From: Candidatus Thiodubiliella endoseptemdiera
GTDB taxonomy: Bacteria > Pseudomonadota > Gammaproteobacteria > PS1 > Pseudothioglobaceae
NCBI GenBank assembly: GCA_013416635.1
Contig: JACCHT010000002.1
Span: forward strand, 186,001-250,000
Reading direction: 5' to 3'
Length of the DNA: 64,000 nucleotides
Part shown: positions 30,553-39,577 of the stretch, piece by piece
How positions within the stretch are numbered: position 1 is the stretch's first letter
Layout of the letters: every line of letters starts with the position of its first letter
Notes under the pieces: generated by a model
Told to the model about the DNA's origin: nothing
Seen by the model: only the letters and a program-made list of their open reading frames with translations
Database searches by the model: none
Translations under genes and position numbers: made by a program

Positions 30553-30713
30553 GAGACCTTTGCATAAATAGGGATGATTAGCAAAATGACAGATTTTATT
30601 AAATTGGAAATTTTTTAAATCCACTCCTAGCAGGGCTAAGGGTGTTTTTAAAAAGTTTGTAATTTGATGAAAGATGGCGTTTTGATGATTATTCATATTT
30701 ATGCAAAGGTCTC
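30553..30713 (-). mobile_element. MITE copy upstream of rluD
   Basis: A full 161-bp copy with intact GAGACC/GGTCTC ends and TAAAA duplications on both sides. It lies 26 bases upstream of the rluD start and separates rluD from the tRNA genes, so the rluD promoter may be within or replaced by the element. Confidence 0.95.
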
Positions 30714-30766
30714 TAAAAATTTAACGCAGTCAAAAAAGAAAAAGACGCAGCGTAAAATGGGTAATT

Positions 30767-30843
30767 TGGTGTCCCGTAGGAGATTTGAACTCCTGTCGTT
30801 AGGATGAAATCCTAAAGTCCTGGGCCAGCTAGACGAACGGGAC
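30767..30843 (-). tRNA. tRNA-Glu (anticodon TTC), copy 1
   Basis: On the minus strand the cloverleaf folds with acceptor GTCCCGT/ACGGGAC. The anticodon arm is TTAGG-ATTTCAT-CCTAA (anticodon TTC), the T-arm AGGAGTTCAAATCTCCT, and a genome-encoded CCA follows. Its acceptor and anticodon stems differ in many positions from the second tRNA-Glu 70 bases away, although both read GAA/GAG. Confidence 0.92.
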
Positions 30844-30878
30844 AACTGGTATTTTACACTTTTTTAAGACCAAAAAAA

Positions 30879-30905
30879 AACGGCTCAATTAAAAATTGAA
30901 CCGTT
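30879..30905 (-). terminator. Terminator between the two tRNA-Glu genes
   Basis: A stem of about 12 bp (AACGGCTCAATT pairing with AATTGAACCGTT, one G-U) with a tiny A-rich loop. On the minus strand it is followed by nine T. It would end a transcript carrying tRNA-Ala and tRNA-Glu copy 2, leaving tRNA-Glu copy 1 as a separate or read-through unit. Confidence 0.85.
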
Positions 30906-30913
30906 TTGATATT

Positions 30914-30988
30914 TGGTATCGCCTAGGAGAATCGAACTCCTCTTACCAGGATGAAAACCTGGAGTCCTAACCGATAGACGAAGGCGAC
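30914..30988 (-). tRNA. tRNA-Glu (anticodon TTC), copy 2
   Basis: The cloverleaf has acceptor GTCGCCT/AGGCGAT, anticodon arm CCAGG-TTTTCAT-CCTGG (anticodon TTC), T-arm GAGGAGTTCGATTCTCC and encoded CCA. Its D-arm TTCGTCTATCGGTTAGGA is the usual bacterial tRNA-Glu form. It lies 17 bases from tRNA-Ala on the same strand, so the two probably share a transcript. Confidence 0.95.
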
Positions 30989-31005
30989 ATAACATTTTCT
31001 TTACT

Positions 31006-31081
31006 TGGTGGAGCTAAGCGGGATCGAACCGCTGACCCCGACACTGCCAGTGTCGTGCTCTCCCAGCTGAGCTATAGCCCC
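31006..31081 (-). tRNA. tRNA-Ala (anticodon GGC)
   Basis: The acceptor is GGGGCTA/TAGCTCC with the G3-like identity region. The D-arm is AGCTCAGCTGGGAGAGC, the anticodon arm CGACA-CTGGCAG-TGTCG (anticodon GGC), the T-arm AGCGGTTCGATCCCGCT, and CCA is encoded. It is the promoter-proximal tRNA of the minus-strand cluster. Confidence 0.96.
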
Positions 31082-31157
31082 AATGAAAAACTAGATGCTA
31101 AGCAAAAAGAGGTAAATTATAGTCTCTATGCCAAATTAGTCAAGTTAAAATAGCGTT

Positions 31158-31880
31158 ATGTTGAAAAAAAAATACATAGAAAAATCGTTCACTTTAGAAA
31201 TTCTTTATCATATTGGTGCATTAGAAGATTCAATTCATTTTATTTTTGACCATGATAGTAAAACTTGTGCCATTGTTGATCCTGCGTGGGATGCATCGTT
31301 ATTTATCCAACGCATTAATAACAAAGGTTATAAACTTACTGATATTTGGCTAACGCATTGGCATTTTGACCATACCAATGCAGTGGATGAAATTGTGGAA
31401 AAAACAGGGGCGAAAGTTACTATAGGTGTTAATGAAGTGCCTTATTTGCAAATTGACAGTGTGGCTGAAACTGTTGAAAATAATGACACTATTTTTATCG
31501 GTAATACAGCGGCCAAAATTATCAATACGCCAGGTCATAGTGCTGGCGGAATTTGCTATTTATTAGATGGGCATATTATTGTTGGCGATACTTTGTTTGT
31601 TTATGGGGCAGGACATTGTTCATTGCCTGGTGGCAATATAAGCGAGTTGTTCCATTCTATGCAAAAACTCAAGCAAATTGATGATACAGCGATGCTACAT
31701 TGTGGGCACGATTACGGTTGCAAAATTGAAACCACAATGGGGGAGCAAAAACAAGGGAATGCTTATTTGTTGATTGATAATGAGGCGGACTTTGTGCGTT
31801 TTGTAGAAGGAATGTCGGTTGGTCAATATCCTTATCCAACTGAAGCATTGACCAAATCTGAGATTCAAGCAATGTTATGA
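31158..31880 (+). CDS. MBL-fold hydrolase, glyoxalase II-like
   Basis: 240 residues. The metallo-beta-lactamase metal motif is LTHWHFDHTNAVDE (HxHxDH), followed by INTPGHSAGGICY, IIVGDTLFVYGAG with the bridging Asp and LHCGHDYG. The order matches GloB-like thioesterases that hydrolyse S-lactoylglutathione. The C-terminal substrate domain is not clearly GloB, so persulfide dioxygenase-like or general thioesterase activity is possible. It overlaps nadD by 4 bases and opens a five-gene plus-strand operon. Confidence 0.8.
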   Translation: MLKKKYIEKSFTLEILYHIGALEDSIHFIFDHDSKTCAIVDPAWDASLFIQRINNKGYKLTDIWLTHWHFDHTNAVDEIVEKTGAKVTIGVNEVPYLQIDSVAETVENNDTIFIGNTAAKIINTPGHSAGGICYLLDGHIIVGDTLFVYGAGHCSLPGGNISELFHSMQKLKQIDDTAMLHCGHDYGCKIETTMGEQKQGNAYLLIDNEADFVRFVEGMSVGQYPYPTEALTKSEIQAML

Positions 31881-32428
31881 TTGGTTTTTTCGGTGGCTCA
31901 TTTGATCCTGTGCATTATGGGCATTTAAAAATGGCTCGTGCGATTAAGCAAGAATTGGGTTTAAGTCAACTTTTTCTAATGCCATGTAAAACACCAGTGC
32001 ATAAAAACAAATTGCATTTTTCTAATCAACAGCGTCTTAAAATGCTCAATTTGGCACTGCTTGAATTTAATGAATTAAAAATTGACACGCGTGAAATGGA
32101 TAGGCAAAGTGCTTCCTACACCATTGACACACTCAAACAAATCAAAGCAGAATACCCAGATGAAAAGATTTTCCTGATTATCGGAGAAGACAGTTTTAAT
32201 ACACTCGAAACTTGGAAAGACTACTCACAATTCAGCAACTATGCACAATTGGTAGTGTTACCCAGACCTACTTATGCAAGAGGTTCAACCTCTTGCATTG
32301 ATGTTATTTTTGCACAAACGCCGTTGGTTGATGTTTCTTCTACGCAAATTCACGCTAAAATAGTCGCTGGTGAGAATCTTGATGGCTTGTTGCCTGAGAA
32401 TATTATTAATTATTTAAGTAAATTATGA
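31877..32428 (+). CDS. nadD: Nicotinate-nucleotide adenylyltransferase
   Basis: NadD joins ATP to nicotinate mononucleotide in NAD synthesis. The N-terminal FGGSFDPVHYGHLKMA is the nucleotidyl-transferase GxFDPxHxGH box. LFLMPCKTPVHK and the C-terminal VSSTQIHAKI (SSTxIR-like) also fit. At 183 residues it is slightly short. Residues encoded by a 23-bp palindrome (ARGSTSC) replace the usual variable loop after VVLPRP. It overlaps both its neighbours by 4 bases. Confidence 0.93.
   Translation: MIGFFGGSFDPVHYGHLKMARAIKQELGLSQLFLMPCKTPVHKNKLHFSNQQRLKMLNLALLEFNELKIDTREMDRQSASYTIDTLKQIKAEYPDEKIFLIIGEDSFNTLETWKDYSQFSNYAQLVVLPRPTYARGSTSCIDVIFAQTPLVDVSSTQIHAKIVAGENLDGLLPENIINYLSKL
32275..32297. repeat. 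Perfect 23-bp palindrome inside nadD
   Basis: TGCAAGAGGTT-C-AACCTCTTGCA: the arms are 11 bp and perfectly complementary. It is related to the hairpin at 29558. It lies in frame in nadD and codes for part of a surface loop, so it appears to be a tolerated insertion of a dispersed palindromic repeat. Confidence 0.85.
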
Positions 32429-32790
32429 ATTTAAAAGAACAACTGAACGCCGTTACTGGCATTATTGACGAACTCAAAGGTGAGGAGGTCGTTACTTTGA
32501 AAATCTTGGATCAAAGTGCAGATATTGAGGCAATTGTGATTGCCACAGGTCGTTCTACTCAACATGTGCGAGGCATTGCCAATAATGTGAAAATTGAAGC
32601 TAAACGCCTAGGTATGAAAGTCGTCGGCATCGAAGGTGCTGAAACGGGGCATTGGATGTTAATTGATTTGGCGGAGGTAATTGTCCATGTGATGACCGAA
32701 AAAACCAGAGAATTTTATAAGCTAGAAAAATTATGGTCTGGTACAGATGAAGAAAAAGACAGAGACCCAATCAAGGATAATAACGCATAA
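32425..32790 (+). CDS. rsfS: Ribosome silencing factor RsfS
   Basis: 121 residues. RsfS binds ribosomal protein L14 and blocks subunit joining in starvation. The segments VIATGRSTQHVRGIANNV and GAETGHWMLIDLAEVIVHVM are hallmark sequences of the family. REFYKLEKLWSG ends the domain as usual. It sits between nadD and rlmH, the conserved nadD-rsfS-rlmH order, overlapping nadD by 4 bases and abutting rlmH. Confidence 0.96.
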   Translation: MNLKEQLNAVTGIIDELKGEEVVTLKILDQSADIEAIVIATGRSTQHVRGIANNVKIEAKRLGMKVVGIEGAETGHWMLIDLAEVIVHVMTEKTREFYKLEKLWSGTDEEKDRDPIKDNNA

Positions 32791-33256
32791 ATGCGTATAA
32801 ATTTGATTGCCATTGGTAAGAAAATGCCTGGTTGGATACAGACAGGGATTGATTATTATCAAAAGCAACTACCTAGGGAGATGAATTTTAATTTAATCAC
32901 TCCTGAAGGGCAAAAACGCAAAAATACCAATATTAAACAAGTTAAAGAAATAGAGGGTGAACTGTTATTGAAAAATAGCACCGGCTCAAACATTATTATC
33001 GCCTTTGACGAACACGGCAAACAAAACACCACCAAAGAAATTGCCAAGGCAATGAAAAATTGGCAACAAAATGGCGATACTGTCTCATTGCTAATCGGCG
33101 GTGCTGACGGTTTAAGCGATAGCGTTAAAAAACAAGCCACCCAATTATGGGGTTTATCCAACCTCACCTCCACATTCAATGGCACGATTATTAACCGTGG
33201 AACAGATTTATCGTGCCCACTCATTATTAACCAATCATCCATACCATAGGGAGTAA
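32791..33256 (+). CDS. rlmH: 23S rRNA (pseudouridine1915-N3)-methyltransferase (3' end frameshifted)
   Basis: RlmH is a SPOUT methyltransferase acting on the residue modified by RluD. Seen here are [33 protein letters not shown] and [11 protein letters not shown]. As sequenced, the frame drifts into a wrong tail at TSTFNGT. Restoring two bases in the C-runs near 33168 gives [20 protein letters not shown] and TNHPYHRE, ending at the TAA 33254-33256. That yields the standard length of about 155 residues. Confidence 0.93.
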
Positions 33257-33259
33257 TTT

Positions 33260-33919
33260 ATGCAATTAGAATTAATCAGTTTCAAACTTTGTCCATTTGC
33301 ACAACGGGCAATCATCTCACTCAATGCACAAAATATCGATTTTAAAATGACTTATATTAACCCAATGAATCCACCCGATTGGTTTAAGGAAATATCACCA
33401 ACGGGTCAAGTGCCTCTATTAAAAGTAGATGATACCCCCATTTTTGAATCGCTGGTAATCACTGAATTTATCAATGAAATCAGCACTGAAAATTTCCACC
33501 CTACTGACATTGTTAAAGCGGCCAATAATCGCTCTTGGATTATTTATTCGTCTGATATACTCGGCAATATGTTTACTATTATTACTGGCGATGAAGAAAA
33601 ATTTAACTCAGCGAAAACTGAATTAATGGAAAGATTCGCAAAAGTCGGTGCGGCAAAGGCTCAAGGGAAATTCTTTAATGGCGATGAATTTAATATGATT
33701 GATGCGGCTTTTGCCCCTATTTTTATGCGTCTTGCATGGATTAATGAATTTACCGACAACGCAATTCCCTTGACAGAATTACCTGAAATTGCTGCATGGA
33801 GTGATGCAGTTTTAGCCTTGGATGTGGTAAAAAATTCTGTGGTTGATGGCTTGGACGATGTTTATTTATCCAACATTGAAAATCGTGAAGGGTATTTGTC
33901 CACTTTGCTGATTGATTAA
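33260..33919 (+). CDS. Glutathione S-transferase family protein
   Basis: 219 residues. The N-terminal thioredoxin-like domain has FKLCPFAQRAIISL and ISPTGQVPLLKVDD (cis-Pro) plus ESLVITEFI (Glu-Ser glutathione contact). The C-terminal half is all-helical, with FNMIDAAFAPIFMRLAW. The CPFAQ motif places a cysteine at the active-site position, as in omega/beta-like GSTs. The substrate is unknown. It follows rlmH after three bases and is the last gene of the operon. Confidence 0.88.
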   Translation: MQLELISFKLCPFAQRAIISLNAQNIDFKMTYINPMNPPDWFKEISPTGQVPLLKVDDTPIFESLVITEFINEISTENFHPTDIVKAANNRSWIIYSSDILGNMFTIITGDEEKFNSAKTELMERFAKVGAAKAQGKFFNGDEFNMIDAAFAPIFMRLAWINEFTDNAIPLTELPEIAAWSDAVLALDVVKNSVVDGLDDVYLSNIENREGYLSTLLID

Positions 33920-33955
33920 TTTTTAAAGGAGATATGATAATGAACTGGCGACTTA

Positions 33956-36325
33956 ATGGAGAAAAAATTTGAAAATTTAGCAGATTTTATTTCTGATAAT
34001 AGTAAAAACCATTGTTGTGGTATTACTGATTGTGGCGGCACTAGGCTCCAATCTGCCTAATCTTAAAATGGACACCTCAACAGAAGGGTTTTTGCATAAA
34101 ACTGATGAATTACGCATTAAATATGATGAGTTTCGCGACCAATTTGGTAGAGATGAAAAAATCTTAATCGCTGTTAAAACCCAAGATATTTTCAACCCTG
34201 ATTTTCTTAAAAACTGGCAACACTGCACCGAGAATTAGAAGATAATTTGCCCTATATTGAAGAAGTTAATTCTTTGATAAATACCAGAAATACCCACGGC
34301 ACGGCCGATAGTTTAATTGTTGAAGATTTATTTGAAGACTATAAAATTGATAAAGCCACGCTCAGTGCTAAAAAACAACTGGCAATTTCCAACCCTTTAT
34401 TAAAAGATTTATTATTTAATGGCAATAAAACTTTTACCAATATTATTATTGACACCCGGACTTATTCCAGTTTTGATGAAAATGGTGAAAAAATTGTTGT
34501 CAACGAAGAAGATGAGTTTGCCGAAGAAACAATTAACAGCACGCCAAAAATCTATTTAACGGATGCTGAAAATACCAAGATTATTGAAGCAGTGCAGCAA
34601 ATCACTAAAAAATATGAAGATGATAACTTTAAAATTCATCTTGCAGGGTCGGCGTTGTTTTCAGGGGCTATCAAACAAGCCATGCAAAAAGACACTAAAA
34701 GTTTTATTCAAAAAATGCTGATAATGGTTATTATTGTTTTGGCACTTATGTTTCGGCGTGTCTCAGGCGTTATATTGCCCCTTATTACGGTTATTTTAAC
34801 TATCATTAGTGCAGTTTCACTCATGGCATTATTTGACGCTCCATTTACGATTGTTACCCAAATTATGCCCTCATTTTTACTGGCAGTTATTACGGGTGCA
34901 AGCATCCATTTATTAGCCATTTTTTATAAAAGATTTGCAGAAACTGGCAATAAAAAAGTAGCATTGCGTTTTGCCATGGGGCATTCTGGCTTTGCCATTG
35001 TGATGACTTCGCTTACCACTGCCGCTGGAATGTGGTCGTTCTCTTTTTCTGAGGTTGCACCAGTTGCAAATTTAGGTATTTTTGCCAGTAGCAGTATCGC
35101 GTTAGGATTGTTATTTGTGTTGATTCTCCTTCCTGCTATGATTGCCACACTCAAACTTAAGCACAAGCCAATTACCAAGCATAATTTTGCTATGGATAAT
35201 ATTTTGCACAAAATTGCAAATTTTGCACTCAATCGTGCCAAGTCTATTGTGATAGTGAGTAGCCTTATGATTGTGGTCGCTGTATTTTTTGCAACGCAAA
35301 TGAAATTTTCTCATCACCCGTTAATTTGGTTTGAGTCCGATAATCCTGTGCGTGTTAGCGTTGAAACCATTGATAAAGAATTAAATGGCTCGATGACTTT
35401 AGAAATTATTGTCGATACTGGACGAGAAAATGGACTATATGAACCAGAAATATTACAAAAAATTGAGAGGGCTACCAATTATCTTAATACCCTTAAAGAG
35501 AGGGAACTTTTTGTAGGAAAAACCATTACCTTAGTTGATGTATTAAAAGAAACTAACAAAGCACTGAATGCTAACGATCCTGCATTTTACAAAATCCCAA
35601 CCGATAAAGATTTAATTGCACAAGAGTTATTTTTATTTGCCAATAGTGGCAGCGATGATTTGGAAGATTTTGTTGATTCCAGTTTTTCTAAGGCACGCAT
35701 AACGGTTAAGGTGCCTTATGTTGATGCCATTAAATACAATCTATTTTTAGAGGAGATTAAGGTCAAAATTGCACAAGAATTTGGCACTGATGCCAAGGTT
35801 TCTTTCACGGGGATTGGTGTTTTACTTTCTAGTATTATGACAAAATCTATCCATTCTAGTGCCATTAGTTATGTGCTAGCATTTGGACTGATTGCCATTA
35901 TGATGATACTTTTAGTTGGTAATATCAAAATTGGACTCATTAGTATGATCCCAAATATCTTACCAATGCTAACTATTGTGGCAATAATGGTGGCTTTTGG
36001 TATTCCTTTTGATATGTTCTCAATGCTTGTGGGGGCGATTGCACTGGGTCTTGCGGTAGATGACACGGTGCATTTTATGCACAATTTTAATCGCTATCGC
36101 CTAGAAGGTAAAAATGTTGATGAAGCGACAAGGCTAACTTTGATTGGTACAGGGCGGGCAATCGTGGTTACCTCTATCGTGCTTTCGCTTGGGTTTTTGG
36201 TGTTGCTAAGTGCGAGTATGACCAATATGTTTAATTTTGGTGTTTTAACTGCTAGCGCTATTTTTGTTGCCCTTATTGCTGACTTTTTACTCGTGCCTGC
36301 TATTATGAAACTATTGGAAAAATAA
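33956..36325 (+). CDS. MMPL/RND-family membrane exporter (frameshifted)
   Basis: About 790 residues when two breaks are repaired: an extra A near 34009 and a missing A near 34213. The layout is typical of MMPL proteins, with one N-terminal helix, a large periplasmic domain, five helices (LIMVIIVLALMFRRVSG onward), and then a repeat of the pattern. The helix-4 motif GLAVDDTVHFMHNFNRY is the proton-relay signature. Start choice is uncertain: the ATG at 33956 gives EKKFENLADFI, but the better AAAGGAG site precedes ATGs at 33935 and 33941. It probably moves hydrophobic molecules together with the LolA-like and barrel proteins downstream. Confidence 0.85.
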
Positions 36326-36344
36326 TAATAAAATTATCAATCTT

Positions 36345-37340
36345 ATGCAAATCAAAAGCCCTCCTTATATAATAAGTTCAAAAATTGTTCATTTAATTGC
36401 TGAAATTAGTGAAGAATTAACTAGGATTGAGATTAACCAAAAAGAAATAATCACACCGAAATTACGCAAGGAAAATCGCATAAAAACACTTGTTGGAACT
36501 TTGGAGATTGAGGGGAATTTTTTAGGCATAGAAAAAGTTACTGCGATTTTAGAAGGCAAAAAAGTTCTAGGGACAATGTTAGAAGTTGCTGAAGTAGAGG
36601 GTGTGATTGGCGCTTATAAAGAATTGGAACAATATAAATTTGACGAACTTGATGATTTGTTAAAATCCCACCAAATTTTAATGAATGGTATTTTAAAAAA
36701 TGCTGGAAATTTTAGAGGCGTTAATGTCGGGGTTGGAAATCATATAGCACCTGCTGCAAAAAATGTGCAGTATTTAATGCAGAATTTATTTAACTGGTTG
36801 AAAGATAGCGACGAACATTCATTGATAAAATCTTGTGTTTTTCATTATGAATTTGAATTTATTCATCCATTTTCTGATGGCAACGGTAGAATAGGTAGGC
36901 TTTGGCAAAGTGTCATTTTATATAATTGGAGGGCTGTCTTCAACGCCATACCCACTGAAAGTATTGTGCGAGATAATCAACAAAAATATTATGACACTTT
37001 AGAAGAATGCAATAGTCTTGGAAATAGCACTAAATTTATAGAGTTTATGCTCACTATTTTGCTTGATGCTATACGAAAAAACATCGAAAAAAATAAAAAA
37101 TATGTCCATACAAATGTCCCTATAAATGTCCCTATAAATGTCCCTATAAAACGCATAGATAAAATTCTAAATTTAATTCAAAATAACCATAGAATAACCA
37201 TACCGCAAATTGCAACTAAACTTAAACTAACCGATAAAACCATACAGAGAGATTTAGAAAAACTAAAGAATGCAAATATTTTAATTAGAGTTGGCAGTCT
37301 AAAAACAGGAAGTTGGAAAATTATCAATAACAAGGAGTAA
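36345..37340 (+). CDS. Fic-domain protein (AMP/nucleotidyl transferase) with winged-helix tail
   Basis: 331 residues. The catalytic Fic loop is HPFSDGNGRIGRLW near residue 175. An N-terminal inhibitory helix is likely in GTLEIEGN near residue 51, the (S/T)xxxE(G/N) class that blocks the ATP site. A C-terminal winged helix (ITIPQIATKLKLTDKTIQRD) suggests DNA binding. Between the domains the chain repeats NVPI three times, encoded by 12-bp tandem repeats. Fic enzymes modify protein hydroxyls; the target is unknown. It sits between the MMPL exporter and its usual partners, so it looks like an insertion into that operon. Confidence 0.88.
   Translation: MQIKSPPYIISSKIVHLIAEISEELTRIEINQKEIITPKLRKENRIKTLVGTLEIEGNFLGIEKVTAILEGKKVLGTMLEVAEVEGVIGAYKELEQYKFDELDDLLKSHQILMNGILKNAGNFRGVNVGVGNHIAPAAKNVQYLMQNLFNWLKDSDEHSLIKSCVFHYEFEFIHPFSDGNGRIGRLWQSVILYNWRAVFNAIPTESIVRDNQQKYYDTLEECNSLGNSTKFIEFMLTILLDAIRKNIEKNKKYVHTNVPINVPINVPIKRIDKILNLIQNNHRITIPQIATKLKLTDKTIQRDLEKLKNANILIRVGSLKTGSWKIINNKE
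37112..37147 (+). repeat. 12-bp tandem repeat in the fic gene
   Basis: Three exact copies of AAATGTCCCTAT in frame. They code for the linker NVPI repeated between the Fic core and the winged helix. Slippage would change linker length by four residues at a time without breaking the frame. Confidence 0.9.
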
Positions 37341-37344
37341 ATTA

Positions 37345-38139
37345 ATGAAAAAATTATTATTACCTGTATTATTTTTGAGTTTTAGCGTCAATGCTTTAAC
37401 AGGATTAGAAATTATGCAAAAAGTAGATGCTAGAGATGATGGCAACAGCCTTGTTTCCACCATGCAAATGATTTTAATTGATAAACACGGTAAAAAACGC
37501 ATCCGCCAAATGCGCACTTTTTCCAAAGATATTAATGAAAATACCGAACACAAATCTATCTTTTTTCTTTCCCCTAGTGATGTTAAAAATACGGCATTTT
37601 TAACCTTTGATTATAGCGATGACGACAAAGATGATGACCAATGGATGTATCTTCCTGCACTCAAAAAAACCAAACGCATTCCAGCCAGCGATAAAGATGG
37701 TGCCTTTATGGGTAGTGATTTTTCCTATGCAGATATGACCGATAAAAATCTTGATGATTATCATTTTAAACTATTAAAAGAAAGTGTTGTTAAGCGCAAA
37801 AATGGCAAAAATCCTGTATGGGTCATCCAATCTTTGCCAAAAAATCAAGCGGTGATTGACGAAACTGGCTACACCAAAAGCATTTTATATATCCGCAAAG
37901 ATAACTATATGCTTGCTCGTGCTAAGTTTTATCTTAAAAAGGCTAGCCGAGTGAAATATATGGATGTGCGAAAAATGAAAAAAATTGAGGGTATTTGGGT
38001 GGCAACACAAACCACAATGACCACAAAATCTGGCAAACAAATGCTACACAAAACGGTTTTGAATAATAGCGATATTAAAATGAATGTTGCGATTGATGAT
38101 GAGATGTTTAGTATTCGTAAAATTGAAAAAGGTCTGTAA
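37345..38139 (+). CDS. Outer-membrane lipoprotein-sorting (LolA-like) protein
   Basis: 264 residues with a signal peptide (KKLLLPVLFLSFSVNA). The mature part has QKVDARDDGNS, FLSPSDVKNTAFLTF and DQWMYLPALKKTKRI. These are diagnostic of the LolA-fold family often encoded beside MMPL exporters and DUF1302-type barrels. It is thought to carry a hydrophobic substrate through the periplasm. The next gene begins immediately after its stop codon, implying strict coupling. Confidence 0.85.
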   Translation: MKKLLLPVLFLSFSVNALTGLEIMQKVDARDDGNSLVSTMQMILIDKHGKKRIRQMRTFSKDINENTEHKSIFFLSPSDVKNTAFLTFDYSDDDKDDDQWMYLPALKKTKRIPASDKDGAFMGSDFSYADMTDKNLDDYHFKLLKESVVKRKNGKNPVWVIQSLPKNQAVIDETGYTKSILYIRKDNYMLARAKFYLKKASRVKYMDVRKMKKIEGIWVATQTTMTTKSGKQMLHKTVLNNSDIKMNVAIDDEMFSIRKIEKGL

Positions 38140-39408
38140 ATGCGATTTATTCTAATTTTTTTAATCACTTTTTCACTAAATGCTGAGGAGGGATTTGACG
38201 ATGGTTTTGATGATAATGTTGACGAAATAGTCATTAAAACTGCACCGCCTGAAAAAGGCTCCGTGTATGGCACCATCAATTTAGAAGCACATTACAATCT
38301 TAATAACAATAAAAACTTATCCTCTGCCAAAGTTCTTGCTGATTTAACAGCAGAATACAAAATGGATAGTGGCAATAAAATCAATGGTAATTTAAAGGCT
38401 TACCACGACTTTATTTTTGACGAGAGCAACAATTACACAACAACGCCCGATGGCTATAAAAGTGAGCTAAATTTAAACGAATTAAATATTGAAGGCAGCA
38501 TCAGCGCAAATCTTGATTTTAAAATTGGTCGCCAAATTGTCGTTTGGGGTAAGTCCGATTCTATTCGCATTACCGATATTCTAAACCCACTGGACAACCG
38601 CACACCGGGGCTGGTTGATATTAAAAATTTGCGTCTTGGTAGAATCATGAGCAAATTAGATTATTATCAAAATTCCTTAAAATTTTCTGCCACTGTGCTA
38701 CACGAAAATCGTTTTAGCAAAAATCCAAAATTTGGTTCTGATTTTAAAACCAGTGCTGATTTGCCAGAAAACAAACCCAGTGATGGCTTAAAAAATACCG
38801 GCATTGCCCTCAGCCTAACAGGCGAGTTTTCTGGTTATGATTTTGGCATTTATTTTGCCGACACTTACCTCGACAAACCTTATCTTGAAAATGGCGTTTT
38901 ACAATTTGATAATAAATCAAAAATGTTCGGCTTTGCCTATAATCAAGTGATTGACAGTTTTTTGTTCAAAACGGAAGCCGCCTACTTTGACAAGATTAAA
39001 TACTCAGGCGTTGATGACACAAAATCAAGAATTGACAGTTTAATCGGCGTGGAATATACAGGCATCAGTAATGGCTCAATTGGCTATGAGTTAGCACTTA
39101 GAAAAATCAATCATTACGACCCTGCCATCAACACCCAATCTAACAACTTCACCCAACAAGAAACCTACCAACACGCACTGCGTTTCACCCAGTCATACCT
39201 TAATCAAACTCTTGATTTAACTGCAATTTTAGGTGCATTTGGTAAACAAGGTGATGCCGGTGGTTTTGCCCGAATTGCACTAGATTATGCTATTGACGAT
39301 AAACTCTCAATAAGCGGTGGCATCATTGATTATATGGGTGGCTCTACTACTGCTGATTTAACCAAGGACAATGATAGAATTTTCACCAAAATCAGTTATT
39401 CTTTTTAG
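38140..39408 (+). CDS. Outer-membrane beta-barrel protein (DUF1302-like)
   Basis: 422 residues. A signal peptide (RFILIFLITFSLNA) is followed by an acidic N-terminus and a long series of alternating amphipathic strands. It ends in FTKISYSF, the C-terminal Phe of an outer-membrane barrel. GRQIVVWGKSDSIRITDILNP is a segment typical of the DUF1302 group. It likely forms the outer-membrane end of the exporter system with the MMPL and LolA-like proteins. Its stop codon is directly next to a MITE target duplication. Confidence 0.78.
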   Translation: MRFILIFLITFSLNAEEGFDDGFDDNVDEIVIKTAPPEKGSVYGTINLEAHYNLNNNKNLSSAKVLADLTAEYKMDSGNKINGNLKAYHDFIFDESNNYTTTPDGYKSELNLNELNIEGSISANLDFKIGRQIVVWGKSDSIRITDILNPLDNRTPGLVDIKNLRLGRIMSKLDYYQNSLKFSATVLHENRFSKNPKFGSDFKTSADLPENKPSDGLKNTGIALSLTGEFSGYDFGIYFADTYLDKPYLENGVLQFDNKSKMFGFAYNQVIDSFLFKTEAAYFDKIKYSGVDDTKSRIDSLIGVEYTGISNGSIGYELALRKINHYDPAINTQSNNFTQQETYQHALRFTQSYLNQTLDLTAILGAFGKQGDAGGFARIALDYAIDDKLSISGGIIDYMGGSTTADLTKDNDRIFTKISYSF

Positions 39409-39409
39409 A

Positions 39410-39570
39410 GAGACCTTTGCATAAATATGAATAATCATCAAAACGCCATCTTTCATCAAATTACAAACTTTTTAAAAACACCCTTAGCCCTGCTAGGAGT
39501 GGATTTAAAAAATTTCCAATTTAATAAAATCTGTCATTTTGCTAATCATCCCTATTTATGCAAAGGTCTC
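39410..39570 (+). mobile_element. MITE copy between the barrel gene and arsC-like gene
   Basis: A full 161-bp copy flanked by TTAGA duplications. The left duplicate overlaps the barrel gene stop codon (TAG) and the right one the end of the convergent arsC-like gene. It could fold into a hairpin between two convergent genes. Confidence 0.96.
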
Positions 39571-39577
39571 TTAGAAT

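Noticed and set aside
30879..30905. A small RNA gene between the tRNAs
   Set aside because: The sequence is a simple terminator stem with a T-run; nothing else is left in the gap.
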